A program made the translations under genes and the position numbers. Of a stretch of 64,000 bases of DNA, positions 7,856 to 15,624 are shown piece by piece. The stretch comes from Polyangiaceae bacterium. GTDB lineage: Bacteria; Myxococcota_A; Polyangia; Polyangiales; Polyangiaceae. The notes beneath the pieces were generated by a model, which saw only the letters and a program-made list of their open reading frames with translations, was not told the origin of the DNA and did no database searches. The DNA lies in assembly GCA_016712345.1 (NCBI GenBank), contig JADJRH010000011.1, positions 3,472,001 to 3,536,000 of the forward strand, read 5' to 3'. The stretch's first letter is position 1. The number at the start of each line of letters is the position of its first letter.

Positions 7856-9661
7856 CTATTCTTCAGGTTTTGAACCGAAAAGCGCGGTTCTGAAATAGCC
7901 GAGTTGACTTTTGGCCAACTCTTTTACCTGGTCGAGGCGGTCCACGTCGCGGGCGCTCGTTCGCATGTAGAGTTCACCCGTTTCGTAAAGCTCGCGGGTT
8001 TTGGCGCGTTGGAGTTTGCCCGAAGAGGTTTTGGGCAAAACACCCACTTTGACAGCCACCACATCATCGGCGGTTAGACCAATGCCTTGTTGCACCGCTT
8101 TTCGAACGTCGGCTTTGAGGGTGTGGAGCGCATCTTCACCCGCCACCTGCGTTTCAAAAACAACCACCACCCGCTCGCGATCGCCGTGGGGTTTCATGGT
8201 GCCAAATGCGATCACATTCCCTCGGCGAACCCCGGTCACATTGCCGGCCTCCCACTCCAAGTCTTGGGGATAATAGTTGCGGCCGTTGACAATAATCACT
8301 TCTTTGGAGCGCCCGCAAATGTGTACAAGTCCGTCGGCAAGGTATCCCAGATCACCCGTTTTCAACCAGCCGCCCGCGAAGGCGTTCTTTGTCAATTCAG
8401 GTTCATCCCAATAACCTTCCATCACGCTCGGCCCGCGGAGCCTCAACTCACCCACTTCCCTATTGCCAAGGGGTTTCTGTCCCTCGGTGTCGTCGGGGGC
8501 AAACACCGCAATGTCATGATCTGTAAAAGCCGAGCCGCACTGTACAATAGGAGCCGCTCGTTCGGCGCCGGCCGCGACAGGTTCAGCCTTGTGTGCCGAC
8601 CACAACTTGTCGCCTTCCACCACGTCCACATTGACGCCCGTGCCCAACTTGGAAAACGAAATGGCAAGGGTAGATTCGGCCATGCCGTAGCAACAAACGA
8701 AGGCTTTGGGGTCAAACCCCACGGAGGCGAATTTATCGGCAAACGCCTTCAGGTTTTCGGCCCGAATGGGTTCGGCCCCACACCCCGCGACGCGCCAACT
8801 GGAAAGGTCGAGCCCCGTCATTTCCTGCTCTTTGATACGCTTTACGCACAGTGCGTATGCAAAGTTGGGCCCAAAAGAGATTGTACCCCGGTGGCGCGAA
8901 ATAGCGTCAAGCCAGCGAGCCGGCCGCTTCAAGAACAGGAGGGGAGGTAGAAACGTGATGGTGTTCTTATGGTAGATCGGCGCGATCACAAAACCGATCA
9001 AACCCATGTCATGGTAGAGCGGCAGCCACGAAACCCCGCTGTCCACCGAGTCACGCACACCAAGCCCCAAGTCCATAATCGCATGAACGTTTGCAGCGAG
9101 GTTGCGATGGGTGAGCGTTACTCCCTTGGGCCGCGACGTGGAACCGCTTGTGAACTGCAAAAAACAAACGTCGTCGAGATTGATTTTGGCGGGAGAAAGC
9201 TCTTCTTTTGAAGCGCGCAGCGGCTCCACATTCACCACCTTCTGAAGCGCGGGTGCTTTAGCCGCGATGGTGCCGAGCATGAGCTTGATTTCAGAAGACG
9301 TGATCAGAACCTTGGCGCCGCTTCGCTCCACAATGTGGAGTGTGTTTTCCAGGTACCCGGCGAGCTTTCCGAGCCCTGTGGGTGGGTAGATCGGAACGGG
9401 AACAATGCCGGCGCGCACCGCCCCTAAAAACGAAAAAATAAAGTCCGCGTTGTCGGGCAATATCAATGCAACGCGGTCCCCTTTTTTGAGACCCAACGCC
9501 TGCATCGCACCGCCGAATCGAGCGCTCGCCCGTTCGATCGCCCCGTGTGAAAAGAAAGGCTCCGCGTCGGTGTTTTCTTCAACAAATCGGTAGCCGTTTT
9601 TGGTTGTGCTGGCCGCGTCTTCAATGGCCTGCGCAACGGTGCGGGGTTGATGCACGCTCAT
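7856..9661 (-). CDS. fatty acyl-AMP ligase (FAAL-type adenylate-forming enzyme)
   Basis: This 601-residue member of the ANL superfamily has the adenylation loop FLQFTSGSTSRPKGVTLTH, the FAAL-typical WLPLYHDMGLIGFVIAPIY and GPNFAYALCV segments, the CYGMAE core motif, the GWLKTGDLGYL aspartate block and the C-terminal lysine in LPKTSSGKLQRAKT. Such enzymes activate a fatty acid as acyl-AMP and load it on an acyl carrier protein rather than on CoA. The start overlaps the stop of the upstream ACP gene (TCAT on the plus strand), which implies translational coupling and makes that ACP the likely acceptor. Signal peptide and membrane spans are absent, so it is cytoplasmic. Confidence 0.92.
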   Translation of the reverse strand: MSVHQPRTVAQAIEDAASTTKNGYRFVEENTDAEPFFSHGAIERASARFGGAMQALGLKKGDRVALILPDNADFIFSFLGAVRAGIVPVPIYPPTGLGKLAGYLENTLHIVERSGAKVLITSSEIKLMLGTIAAKAPALQKVVNVEPLRASKEELSPAKINLDDVCFLQFTSGSTSRPKGVTLTHRNLAANVHAIMDLGLGVRDSVDSGVSWLPLYHDMGLIGFVIAPIYHKNTITFLPPLLFLKRPARWLDAISRHRGTISFGPNFAYALCVKRIKEQEMTGLDLSSWRVAGCGAEPIRAENLKAFADKFASVGFDPKAFVCCYGMAESTLAISFSKLGTGVNVDVVEGDKLWSAHKAEPVAAGAERAAPIVQCGSAFTDHDIAVFAPDDTEGQKPLGNREVGELRLRGPSVMEGYWDEPELTKNAFAGGWLKTGDLGYLADGLVHICGRSKEVIIVNGRNYYPQDLEWEAGNVTGVRRGNVIAFGTMKPHGDRERVVVVFETQVAGEDALHTLKADVRKAVQQGIGLTADDVVAVKVGVLPKTSSGKLQRAKTRELYETGELYMRTSARDVDRLDQVKELAKSQLGYFRTALFGSKPEE

Positions 9662-9924
9662 CCTTCGAGCCTTCCCTCTTTTTGAAGCCGCGTTTCGATC
9701 GCTCTCACAACGCTGGCGACAGTGTCCACATCACGAAGCGCGTCGTCCGGGATCGAAAGGTTGAACTTGTCTTCAATGTCGGCGAGCACTTCCATCACAC
9801 CGAGCGAGTCGATGCCAAGGTCACCGACCAAATGACTTTTCTCGGAAACGGTGGAGCCCGCCTGCGCGTGCGCGCTCAAAATGGCGATCAGCTCTTGTCG
9901 CACTTTTGCCGGCGAAAACTTCAT
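9658..9924 (-). CDS. acyl carrier protein
   Basis: An 88-residue acidic four-helix protein with the phosphopantetheine attachment motif GDLGIDSLGVMEVL, the modified serine being Ser40. The length is typical of a free-standing carrier protein. It lies between the metal-receptor gene (stop 11 bases upstream of its ATG) and the fatty acyl-AMP ligase, with whose start it overlaps by four bases. It probably receives the acyl group from that ligase. It is not near the usual fab genes, so it is more likely dedicated to this operon than to primary fatty acid synthesis. Confidence 0.93.
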   Translation of the reverse strand: MKFSPAKVRQELIAILSAHAQAGSTVSEKSHLVGDLGIDSLGVMEVLADIEDKFNLSIPDDALRDVDTVASVVRAIETRLQKEGRLEG

Positions 9925-9935
9925 ACGGCGGCTCG

Positions 9936-10853
9936 TTAGTACAGCGCGCGCGCGGAGTCGATAACCGAGGTGAGTCGACCCAATCCGAGGATGCACCGCG
10001 CGCCGTACCACATGGCGTCTTTGCCGTCGCAAAAGTACACAGCGGAGACCTTCGCCGCCGGAATGTCGAGCACTTTGAATCGCTCTGCATCGGCCTGCGA
10101 AAAGGGATGTGGCTCGTCGGGCAGGAGGATCACCTCGGGGCGCGCTCGTTCAACTTCTTCCAATGTGATGCGCGGGTACCGAGTGTCTTTGCCTTCGGTT
10201 CGATAACTCGGAAACGTTGCTGCCATGCCAAGATCCGCAGCGAGCGGATAGCGTCGCTCTCGGTCGAAAAACACATTCGTGCCACCGGCGAGATCAAGAG
10301 CGTCCGAGAGAAAAGCGTCACCGTTGGCAGTCATCAACGGGTCGGCCCAAATGGGCATAAAAACGCGCAGCGTTCCTTGTTTTTCTCGCTTTTCCTGGGC
10401 CGCCCGCAAGATCTGATAAAGCTCGCCGAGGGCTTTTTTTGCGCGTGCTCCAGCGATCTTGTCCGTATCGAATCCAAGCAATTTTGACAGTCGCGCGAGA
10501 TGGGCGAGCCCTTCCGCAACGCGTTTTGGAAACGAAAGGTACACAACCAAACCGGCGGCTTCGAGCTTCTCAATGTCGGTTCGACTGTTCTCTTCTTGGT
10601 TTGCGATCACCACATCCGGCGCAAGATCCACGATCTTTTGGATGTCCGCGTCTTTGGTGCCGCCCACCTCGGCAATTGAATGAACCTCGGGTGCCGGCTC
10701 CACGCAGTAGCGCGTGCGCCCCACAATGCGATCGCCCGCGCCGAGATAAAACAAGTTGAACGTGTCGCTCGGAACAAGCGACACAATGCGCTTAGCCGGG
10801 CCGGGAAAATAAAGCACTTTGCGTCGATCATCAAACACGCGAACAGCCGCCAT
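9936..10853 (-). CDS. helical-backbone metal receptor (BtuF/FhuD-like fold) without signal peptide
   Basis: The 305-residue protein has the type III periplasmic binding-protein fold: RIVSLVPSDTFNLFYLGAGD and VGRTRYCVEP in the first lobe, EVGGTKDADIQKIVDLAPD and the VIANQEEN strand, a long linking helix (about 110-150) and a second lobe. Relatives bind cobalamin, haem or iron chelates outside the membrane. Here the sequence begins directly at the fold (MAAVRVFDDRR) with no signal peptide or lipobox, and no ABC permease is nearby. It therefore seems to be cytoplasmic and works with the ACP, acyl-AMP ligase and ATP-grasp genes downstream. The ligand is unknown; a tetrapyrrole-like or metal-chelate product or intermediate of the operon is a guess. 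Confidence 0.85.
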   Translation of the reverse strand: MAAVRVFDDRRKVLYFPGPAKRIVSLVPSDTFNLFYLGAGDRIVGRTRYCVEPAPEVHSIAEVGGTKDADIQKIVDLAPDVVIANQEENSRTDIEKLEAAGLVVYLSFPKRVAEGLAHLARLSKLLGFDTDKIAGARAKKALGELYQILRAAQEKREKQGTLRVFMPIWADPLMTANGDAFLSDALDLAGGTNVFFDRERRYPLAADLGMAATFPSYRTEGKDTRYPRITLEEVERARPEVILLPDEPHPFSQADAERFKVLDIPAAKVSAVYFCDGKDAMWYGARCILGLGRLTSVIDSARALY

Positions 10854-10920
10854 GAGCCGTCCTTACCACAAAACAAAACCCGCGCCCTACAACGAATGTG
10901 TACACATTGGGCGCTGAATT

Positions 10921-11598
10921 TTAGAACGAGCCGCGAACGGTCAATGCGCCCGTGCCGGGGGCAATGGAAGGTGCGACTGAAAAGTCGAGCGCTTCATGTC
11001 GCAGCACCTTGCTTGGGTTGCGAGCCGCACCGATAAAAAGGGCCCACCCAAAGGCTTGGAGCAGACCATCTGCGGCGAGAAGTGTTGACGGCCCGGCCGA
11101 AGTATTGAGCGTTTGTATTCCAAGGAAGGGCCCCAGGACGGGCAAAGCGAGCACCGCCCCCGCACCGGAATCACTGTTCGTTCCTCCGATGGTCAACCCG
11201 GCCAGCGCGCTGACAAGCCACAAACCGAGGGCACTTGCCGAGCCCGCGGCCATCAACCCCCGGCGCTCGCGAACAATTCTGCGGTATCCGGGTGGAACGC
11301 CCACGTCGGGGTCAAACTCAAACTCGGCCGGAACCCGAACGATATCCCGCCCGAAAGGCACGTAGGCAAATTCGCGATTTTCATCCAGGTCGGTGCGCCG
11401 CGCCTCTGCCTTTGGTTTGAATACCCATTGTGGCTGTGGAGCCGCCAATGGGTAGGGCCGGGGAACTAGAGGTGTTGCCGTTGTGGGTTGAACGGGTAGA
11501 TCGCCGGCGGTAGCAGACGGCGGTGCAGGCAGTTGAGCCCGAGCCGCGGACGTTGTCAGGAAAAGAACGGCAAGGACGGAAGCGGTTCGAAGTTTCAC
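10921..11598 (-). CDS. exported multi-span membrane protein of unknown function
   Basis: Using the GTG at 11598 gives 225 residues starting with a clean signal peptide (cleavage after SAARA). A Pro-rich stretch with PYPLAAPQPQWVF follows, then a soluble segment (about 65-110) and three hydrophobic segments at about 113-135, 143-160 and 170-190. It ends in a short beta-like tail finishing in Phe (TVRGSF), as often seen for envelope proteins. I recognise no family. The protein at 55853-56539 has a similar plan (signal, hydrophobic pair, Pro-rich linker, tail ending SASF) and may be a distant relative. It is divergent from the kinase gene at 11749. Confidence 0.65.
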   Translation of the reverse strand: MKLRTASVLAVLFLTTSAARAQLPAPPSATAGDLPVQPTTATPLVPRPYPLAAPQPQWVFKPKAEARRTDLDENREFAYVPFGRDIVRVPAEFEFDPDVGVPPGYRRIVRERRGLMAAGSASALGLWLVSALAGLTIGGTNSDSGAGAVLALPVLGPFLGIQTLNTSAGPSTLLAADGLLQAFGWALFIGAARNPSKVLRHEALDFSVAPSIAPGTGALTVRGSF

Positions 11599-11748
11599 GT
11601 TGCGCCTATGGTCTACCCGGAGCAAGCCCTATTCCAACAGCCGCCCAAGATCAACCGGCGGGAGGCGAGGCGTCTGCGCTGACCCACTCTTCCGCAGAGT
11701 TTCCTTGTCCGCCGGATCGCCGCAAATGATCAGCAGTCGGTCTCTTTC

Positions 11749-13011
11749 TTGGCCCCGCCGCGGCATCGGTGTCATGGGCTGTTCGTGCTCACCGCTCCCA
11801 CGTCTACCCTTTTGGCGGCGCGTACCCTGTCGCGTCCGCCGGCCCTTGGTACACGGCCACTACCCTCCAGGGTAGGTCGCTACTTGCTGTTTGACCACGT
11901 GGGACGCGGCGGTATGGCGGATATCTACCTAGCCCGCGTTGAAACGGAGCTGGGTGGAAGTCGCCGGGTTATTGTCAAAGAAGTTCTTCCAAAACACGCT
12001 GAAAACTCGGTGTTTTCGGCCATGTTGGTGGCAGAAGCTAAACTCGCCGCCGGTCTTTCCCACGCCAACGTTGTCACCGTGGAGGATCTGGGTCGCGAAG
12101 GTGGGGCGCTCTACATTGCCATGGAGTACGTTGAAGGGTTTGACCTTCGCGAGCTGTGCAGGCGATGTTCTCAGGCGGGTGTTCCACTACCCATTGAGTT
12201 CTCTTTGTTCATGGTCATGGAGACTCTGCGCGGGCTTGACTATGCCCATCGAAAAAAGCTTGTTCACCGCGATGTTTCACCCTCCAATGTGCTCATCTCG
12301 TTTGAAGGTGAAGTAAAGATTTGCGACTTTGGTATTGCCCGCGCCAATGCGGAAAGCGAGCTGGACGAAGAAACGGTGCGCGGCAAAGCCGGGTACATGA
12401 GCCCCGAACACGCGCGGGGCGGTGATGTGGATGCCCGCGCCGATGTGTACGCTGCCGGGATTATACTTTGGGAGCTTTTGTCAGGGCGCCGATATTACCG
12501 AGCGGCGCAGGGTGAAAAGCTGATCGATGTGGCGAGGCGCGCTGAACAAAAGCCGCTCATCAGCCGCGGTCTACCCAAAGAAAAAGAACTCCACAACATT
12601 GTGTACCGCGCTCTCGAAATCGACCGCGAGGTTCGTTATCAAACAGCGGGCGCCATGTTGCGCGATCTCGAAGCGTACGCAACCCGTTCGGGTCAATACA
12701 CAAGTCCACTCCGGTTCGGCGAGTGGCTTATGGAGCGGTTTGGGGCTGAAATTGTCGAGCTTCGCCGCACACGTGAACGCGCCGCGTGGGGTCTCACGCA
12801 CAAGGCGCTGCCCCGTGTCATGTTGCCCGAGGGCAGTCCAATTCCGCCGCCGGTCGCGCCGGTGGAAATTCGTAAGACAGGCACGTTTGCAAAAGTGGCC
12901 ATCGCTCGAAAAGCCAAGGCGACCGCGCGCGCATGGGTAGCCTATTTGCTTGCCGTTGCCGCGGCGACGGTGATGGCCATTTGGTGTGCGCTGAGCACCG
13001 GCTCGGGCTGA
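11749..13011 (+). CDS. membrane-anchored Ser/Thr protein kinase (PknB type)
   Basis: The 420-residue protein has a kinase domain at about 44-310: glycine loop VGRGGMADIYLA, nucleotide lysine K77 (VIVKEVL), catalytic loop HRDVSPSNVL at about 174, DFGIARA at about 194 and MSPEHARG. One transmembrane helix lies near the C-terminus (about 395-415). HRDVSPSN instead of the common HRDLKPEN retains the Asp and Asn needed for catalysis and is common in myxobacterial kinases. The beginning is uncertain: the frame opens at TTG 11749, and GTG 11785 is an alternative; residues before VGRYLLF have no recognisable domain. It is divergent from the membrane protein at 10921. Substrates are unknown. Confidence 0.88.
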   Translation: MAPPRHRCHGLFVLTAPTSTLLAARTLSRPPALGTRPLPSRVGRYLLFDHVGRGGMADIYLARVETELGGSRRVIVKEVLPKHAENSVFSAMLVAEAKLAAGLSHANVVTVEDLGREGGALYIAMEYVEGFDLRELCRRCSQAGVPLPIEFSLFMVMETLRGLDYAHRKKLVHRDVSPSNVLISFEGEVKICDFGIARANAESELDEETVRGKAGYMSPEHARGGDVDARADVYAAGIILWELLSGRRYYRAAQGEKLIDVARRAEQKPLISRGLPKEKELHNIVYRALEIDREVRYQTAGAMLRDLEAYATRSGQYTSPLRFGEWLMERFGAEIVELRRTRERAAWGLTHKALPRVMLPEGSPIPPPVAPVEIRKTGTFAKVAIARKAKATARAWVAYLLAVAAATVMAIWCALSTGSG

Positions 13012-13105
13012 TCGCGGAGCCTCACAATTCGCGGCGCGGTTCTCCAAGCGCCGGGAAAGCGCTCGGGCCTCGACAAATCACCCACAGTTTTGTAGCCATA
13101 AAGTT

Positions 13106-13843
13106 GTGAAGCGCGGCGCCTTTGTTTCCATTGCAGCTTGTGCCCTGTTTGCGGCCGGTTTCGCCTCGGCCGACAGTTCCCCCGCACCCACAGCTTCAGC
13201 AACTCCGCCGGCACCCGTCGCTGCTTCCAAAAAACAAAAAGTAACCGTTGCGGCCATGGGCGACTCATTGACAGACGCCAAGTCGCACGGCGGCGGCTAC
13301 ATTGACTACCTGAAAAAAAAGTGCCCCAAAAGCCGGTTTGATAACTACGGCAAAGGGGGCCAAATGGTAAACCAAATGCGCAAGCGGTTTGCCGCAGATG
13401 TCTTGGGTGAAGGGGTACCTGACAAACCCGCCTATACCCATGTCATTGTTTTTGGTGGGGTAAACGATCTATACAGTGACGATACCGCCGGGCGAACACC
13501 TGAAAAAATTGAGAGTGACCTTTTGCGAATGTACAAAGCCGCAAAAGGCAAGGGTATGAAAGTGGTGGCTCTCACCATTGCGCCGTGGGGAGGTTTCACC
13601 AAATATTTCACTGACCACCGGAAAAAAACCACCGGTCAACTCAACAAGTGGATATCCGACCAGGTGACCGCCAAAAACGTCGACTACGTTGTCGACGCAT
13701 TCAGCCTCCTGTCCTGTGGCGACGCAAACAAGCTGTGCCCCAAATACGCGGAGCCCTTTAAAGACGGGCTTCACTTTGGAGCCGGTGGGCACGAAGTGCT
13801 TGGAAAAGCGCTGTTTGATAAAGTCTTTTCTGACTGCGAATAG
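13106..13843 (+). CDS. secreted SGNH/GDSL-family hydrolase
   Basis: A 245-residue exported protein starting at GTG 13106, with a signal peptide (cleavage near FASA) and a Pro/Ala linker to about residue 42. The SGNH catalytic blocks are all visible: AAMGDSLTD with nucleophile Ser54, the NYGKGG segment (block II Gly), VFGGVNDLYSDD at about 117-124 (block III Asn) and KDGLHFGAGGH at about 219-228 (block V Asp and His). Members are esterases or lipases acting on carbohydrate esters or lipids. The four cysteines near the C-terminus (SCGDANKLC, SDCE) suit a disulphide-bonded exported protein. The substrate cannot be predicted. Confidence 0.88.
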   Translation: MKRGAFVSIAACALFAAGFASADSSPAPTASATPPAPVAASKKQKVTVAAMGDSLTDAKSHGGGYIDYLKKKCPKSRFDNYGKGGQMVNQMRKRFAADVLGEGVPDKPAYTHVIVFGGVNDLYSDDTAGRTPEKIESDLLRMYKAAKGKGMKVVALTIAPWGGFTKYFTDHRKKTTGQLNKWISDQVTAKNVDYVVDAFSLLSCGDANKLCPKYAEPFKDGLHFGAGGHEVLGKALFDKVFSDCE

Positions 13844-13912
13844 TCCGGCCTACCCTACGTACTGTTACGTCCGCTTCAGGTGGGGTGACGCGTCAGGTCG
13901 TCGCAAGGCATG

Positions 13913-15235
13913 TCAGGTTTTCGTGGCGGGTGACCCGACGTTCATATCGCCCACGGCGCGGCCCAGGCGGGCCCAGGCGGCCGCAAGTTTGACCTCGGCG
14001 ATCACTTCTTCCATGCGCGCATCGCGAACAGCTTTGGCGGCCTCAAGCACCGAAACGAATGGAACGTGGCCGGTTGCGTAGGTAGAAATGGTAAGGGTGA
14101 GAACCGACTTTGACAGCGGCAACACTTTGTCGCGAACCGTTGCGAGCCGCGTTCTAGCTGCAACAACGCCTTGTCGAGCCGAACCAACCTCCCCTTCAAT
14201 CATTGTCGACATCGCTGTTGTTTCAGCCGATGCCATTTGACCCATGGCTTTTGCTTCCGCCACGCCGGCTCCGAGTTTTTCACGCCACAGAGGAATGTTG
14301 ACACCTACCATCAACATCACGCCCGGACCTTCCATCATTGTGGTGGCTCCACCGAGCCGAACAAACGCCATGGGGCCGTACATGGAGTTCATCACGTCCA
14401 CTTCGGCCTGCGCTTTGCTGACGGAAGCTCTCATTTGACTGAGTTCAGGCCGTTTTTCGAGGGCAAACTTGACAAGGTCGGGTAGAGTCGGCGGTTCACC
14501 CGTTGGGAAGGTCAAGTCACAAACAGGTGGATCTCCCTTGACGGGTCTACCCAATGCCGCTTCCAACATGGACGCCGCGGCGCGCAAATCGGAGTCGAGC
14601 GCTTTGCGCTCCCCTTCCATTTTGGCGGAGTCAAGCTCGGCGCGGAGAATGTCAAGTGTGGCCGCTTCGCTCGACAAAAGCCGGGCTTTTGTGACGGCTA
14701 CCATTTGTTTTGCAATGGCCACCTGCTCATCGAGAACGGTCGTCATGCGCTGCGCTTCTACCACCATGAGGTAAGCGGCCAATGCCTGAAACTCCACATC
14801 CAACTTGACTGTTTGGGCCTTTGCAGCGGCGCCTTTAACATCGGCTTCAGCCGAGCGTTCGCGCGCTCCGAGCACCCCCGAAAGGGGAAACTCCTGCTGC
14901 ACCATCAGACTCAAATTCACCCCTTCAAGTGAGATGGGTAAATGGTCGATCGATGCCATGACCATGGGCTCAGGTAGAGCGCCCACCTGTTTTGGAACTT
15001 GCGCGAGAGCGGCGGTTTTTGCCGAGGCTGCGGCGATCTCCGCCCGATGTTCTGAAGCATATTTCACAACATCGGCGGGCTTGAGAGGTGACGGCAATGC
15101 CGGCAACGCGGCCGCTGTCGTTGTTGCTGTTGTTTCTGCCCGCGCAGCGGAGAGCGTGGGTAAGGTGAGCGCGGCGGCCAAAACCGAGGTACGAAACGTG
15201 CGGCCCAAATGGGTAGATCGGCGTTTGGGTTTCAT
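13913..15235 (-). CDS. TolC-family outer-membrane efflux protein of the metal RND operon
   Basis: Starting at the ATG at 15235 (overlapping the stop of the cupredoxin gene by four bases) the protein has 440 residues. A signal peptide ends near SAARA; two homologous long-helix repeats follow, as in the outer-membrane efflux family (ALPEPMVMASIDHLP, VQQEFPLSGVLGARE in the first, KFALEKRPELSQMRASV and VGVNIPLWREKLGAGV in the second). QEFP and IPLW are the typical strand turn motifs of CusC/CzcC-like trimers. It is the last gene of a five-gene leftward operon and should form the outer-membrane channel for the RND pump. Confidence 0.9.
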   Translation of the reverse strand: MKPKRRSTHLGRTFRTSVLAAALTLPTLSAARAETTATTTAAALPALPSPLKPADVVKYASEHRAEIAAASAKTAALAQVPKQVGALPEPMVMASIDHLPISLEGVNLSLMVQQEFPLSGVLGARERSAEADVKGAAAKAQTVKLDVEFQALAAYLMVVEAQRMTTVLDEQVAIAKQMVAVTKARLLSSEAATLDILRAELDSAKMEGERKALDSDLRAAASMLEAALGRPVKGDPPVCDLTFPTGEPPTLPDLVKFALEKRPELSQMRASVSKAQAEVDVMNSMYGPMAFVRLGGATTMMEGPGVMLMVGVNIPLWREKLGAGVAEAKAMGQMASAETTAMSTMIEGEVGSARQGVVAARTRLATVRDKVLPLSKSVLTLTISTYATGHVPFVSVLEAAKAVRDARMEEVIAEVKLAAAWARLGRAVGDMNVGSPATKT

Positions 15236-15624
15236 TTGGCAATCACCTGACCCTTGTACATTTCCATACTGCACGTGAACACCACACCTCCCGAAGAAGG
15301 CATGGTGATCTCAACGCTCACAGGTTCGTTAAAAGGAAGGTCACGACGGAGATGTTCGCTGGGGAAGAAAAGCTGTTGACCACATCCGTCGTCGGCCGTG
15401 CGCGTAAACGTGAGGCGAACGCGCTCTCCGGCCGGAGCATCGACCCACTCGGGGTGGTATCCGTGGTCATCGACTTGGATAAAATATTCGTGAGCGGGTT
15501 TGTGTTGATCGAGTTCAGCCCGCTTTTGCCGAATTCGAAAAAAAGTGATCCCACCAAGCACCAAAAGCGCAATTGTCAGACCTACCACTTGAGCGAGCAG
15601 CTTTGAATAGGTGCCGGTTTTCAT
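15232..15624 (-). CDS. membrane-anchored cupredoxin-like protein
   Basis: The 130-residue protein has one N-terminal transmembrane helix (about 8-30) and a cupredoxin-like beta-sandwich: EYFIQVDDHGYHPEWVDAPA, RVRLTFTRTADDGCGQQLFF and a C-terminal VVFTCSMEMYKGQV. The Cys and Met residues near the end (CSMEM) and the His in DDHGYHP are candidate copper ligands. It overlaps both neighbours by four bases (CusA stop and TolC start), which is strong evidence for one operon. It probably presents copper or silver to the pump at the periplasmic face. Confidence 0.85.
   Translation of the reverse strand: MKTGTYSKLLAQVVGLTIALLVLGGITFFRIRQKRAELDQHKPAHEYFIQVDDHGYHPEWVDAPAGERVRLTFTRTADDGCGQQLFFPSEHLRRDLPFNEPVSVEITMPSSGGVVFTCSMEMYKGQVIAK

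Noticed and set aside
8087..8950. A 287-codon plus-strand frame inside the fatty acyl-AMP ligase gene
   Set aside because: It is antisense to a gene with all family motifs and shows no domain of its own.
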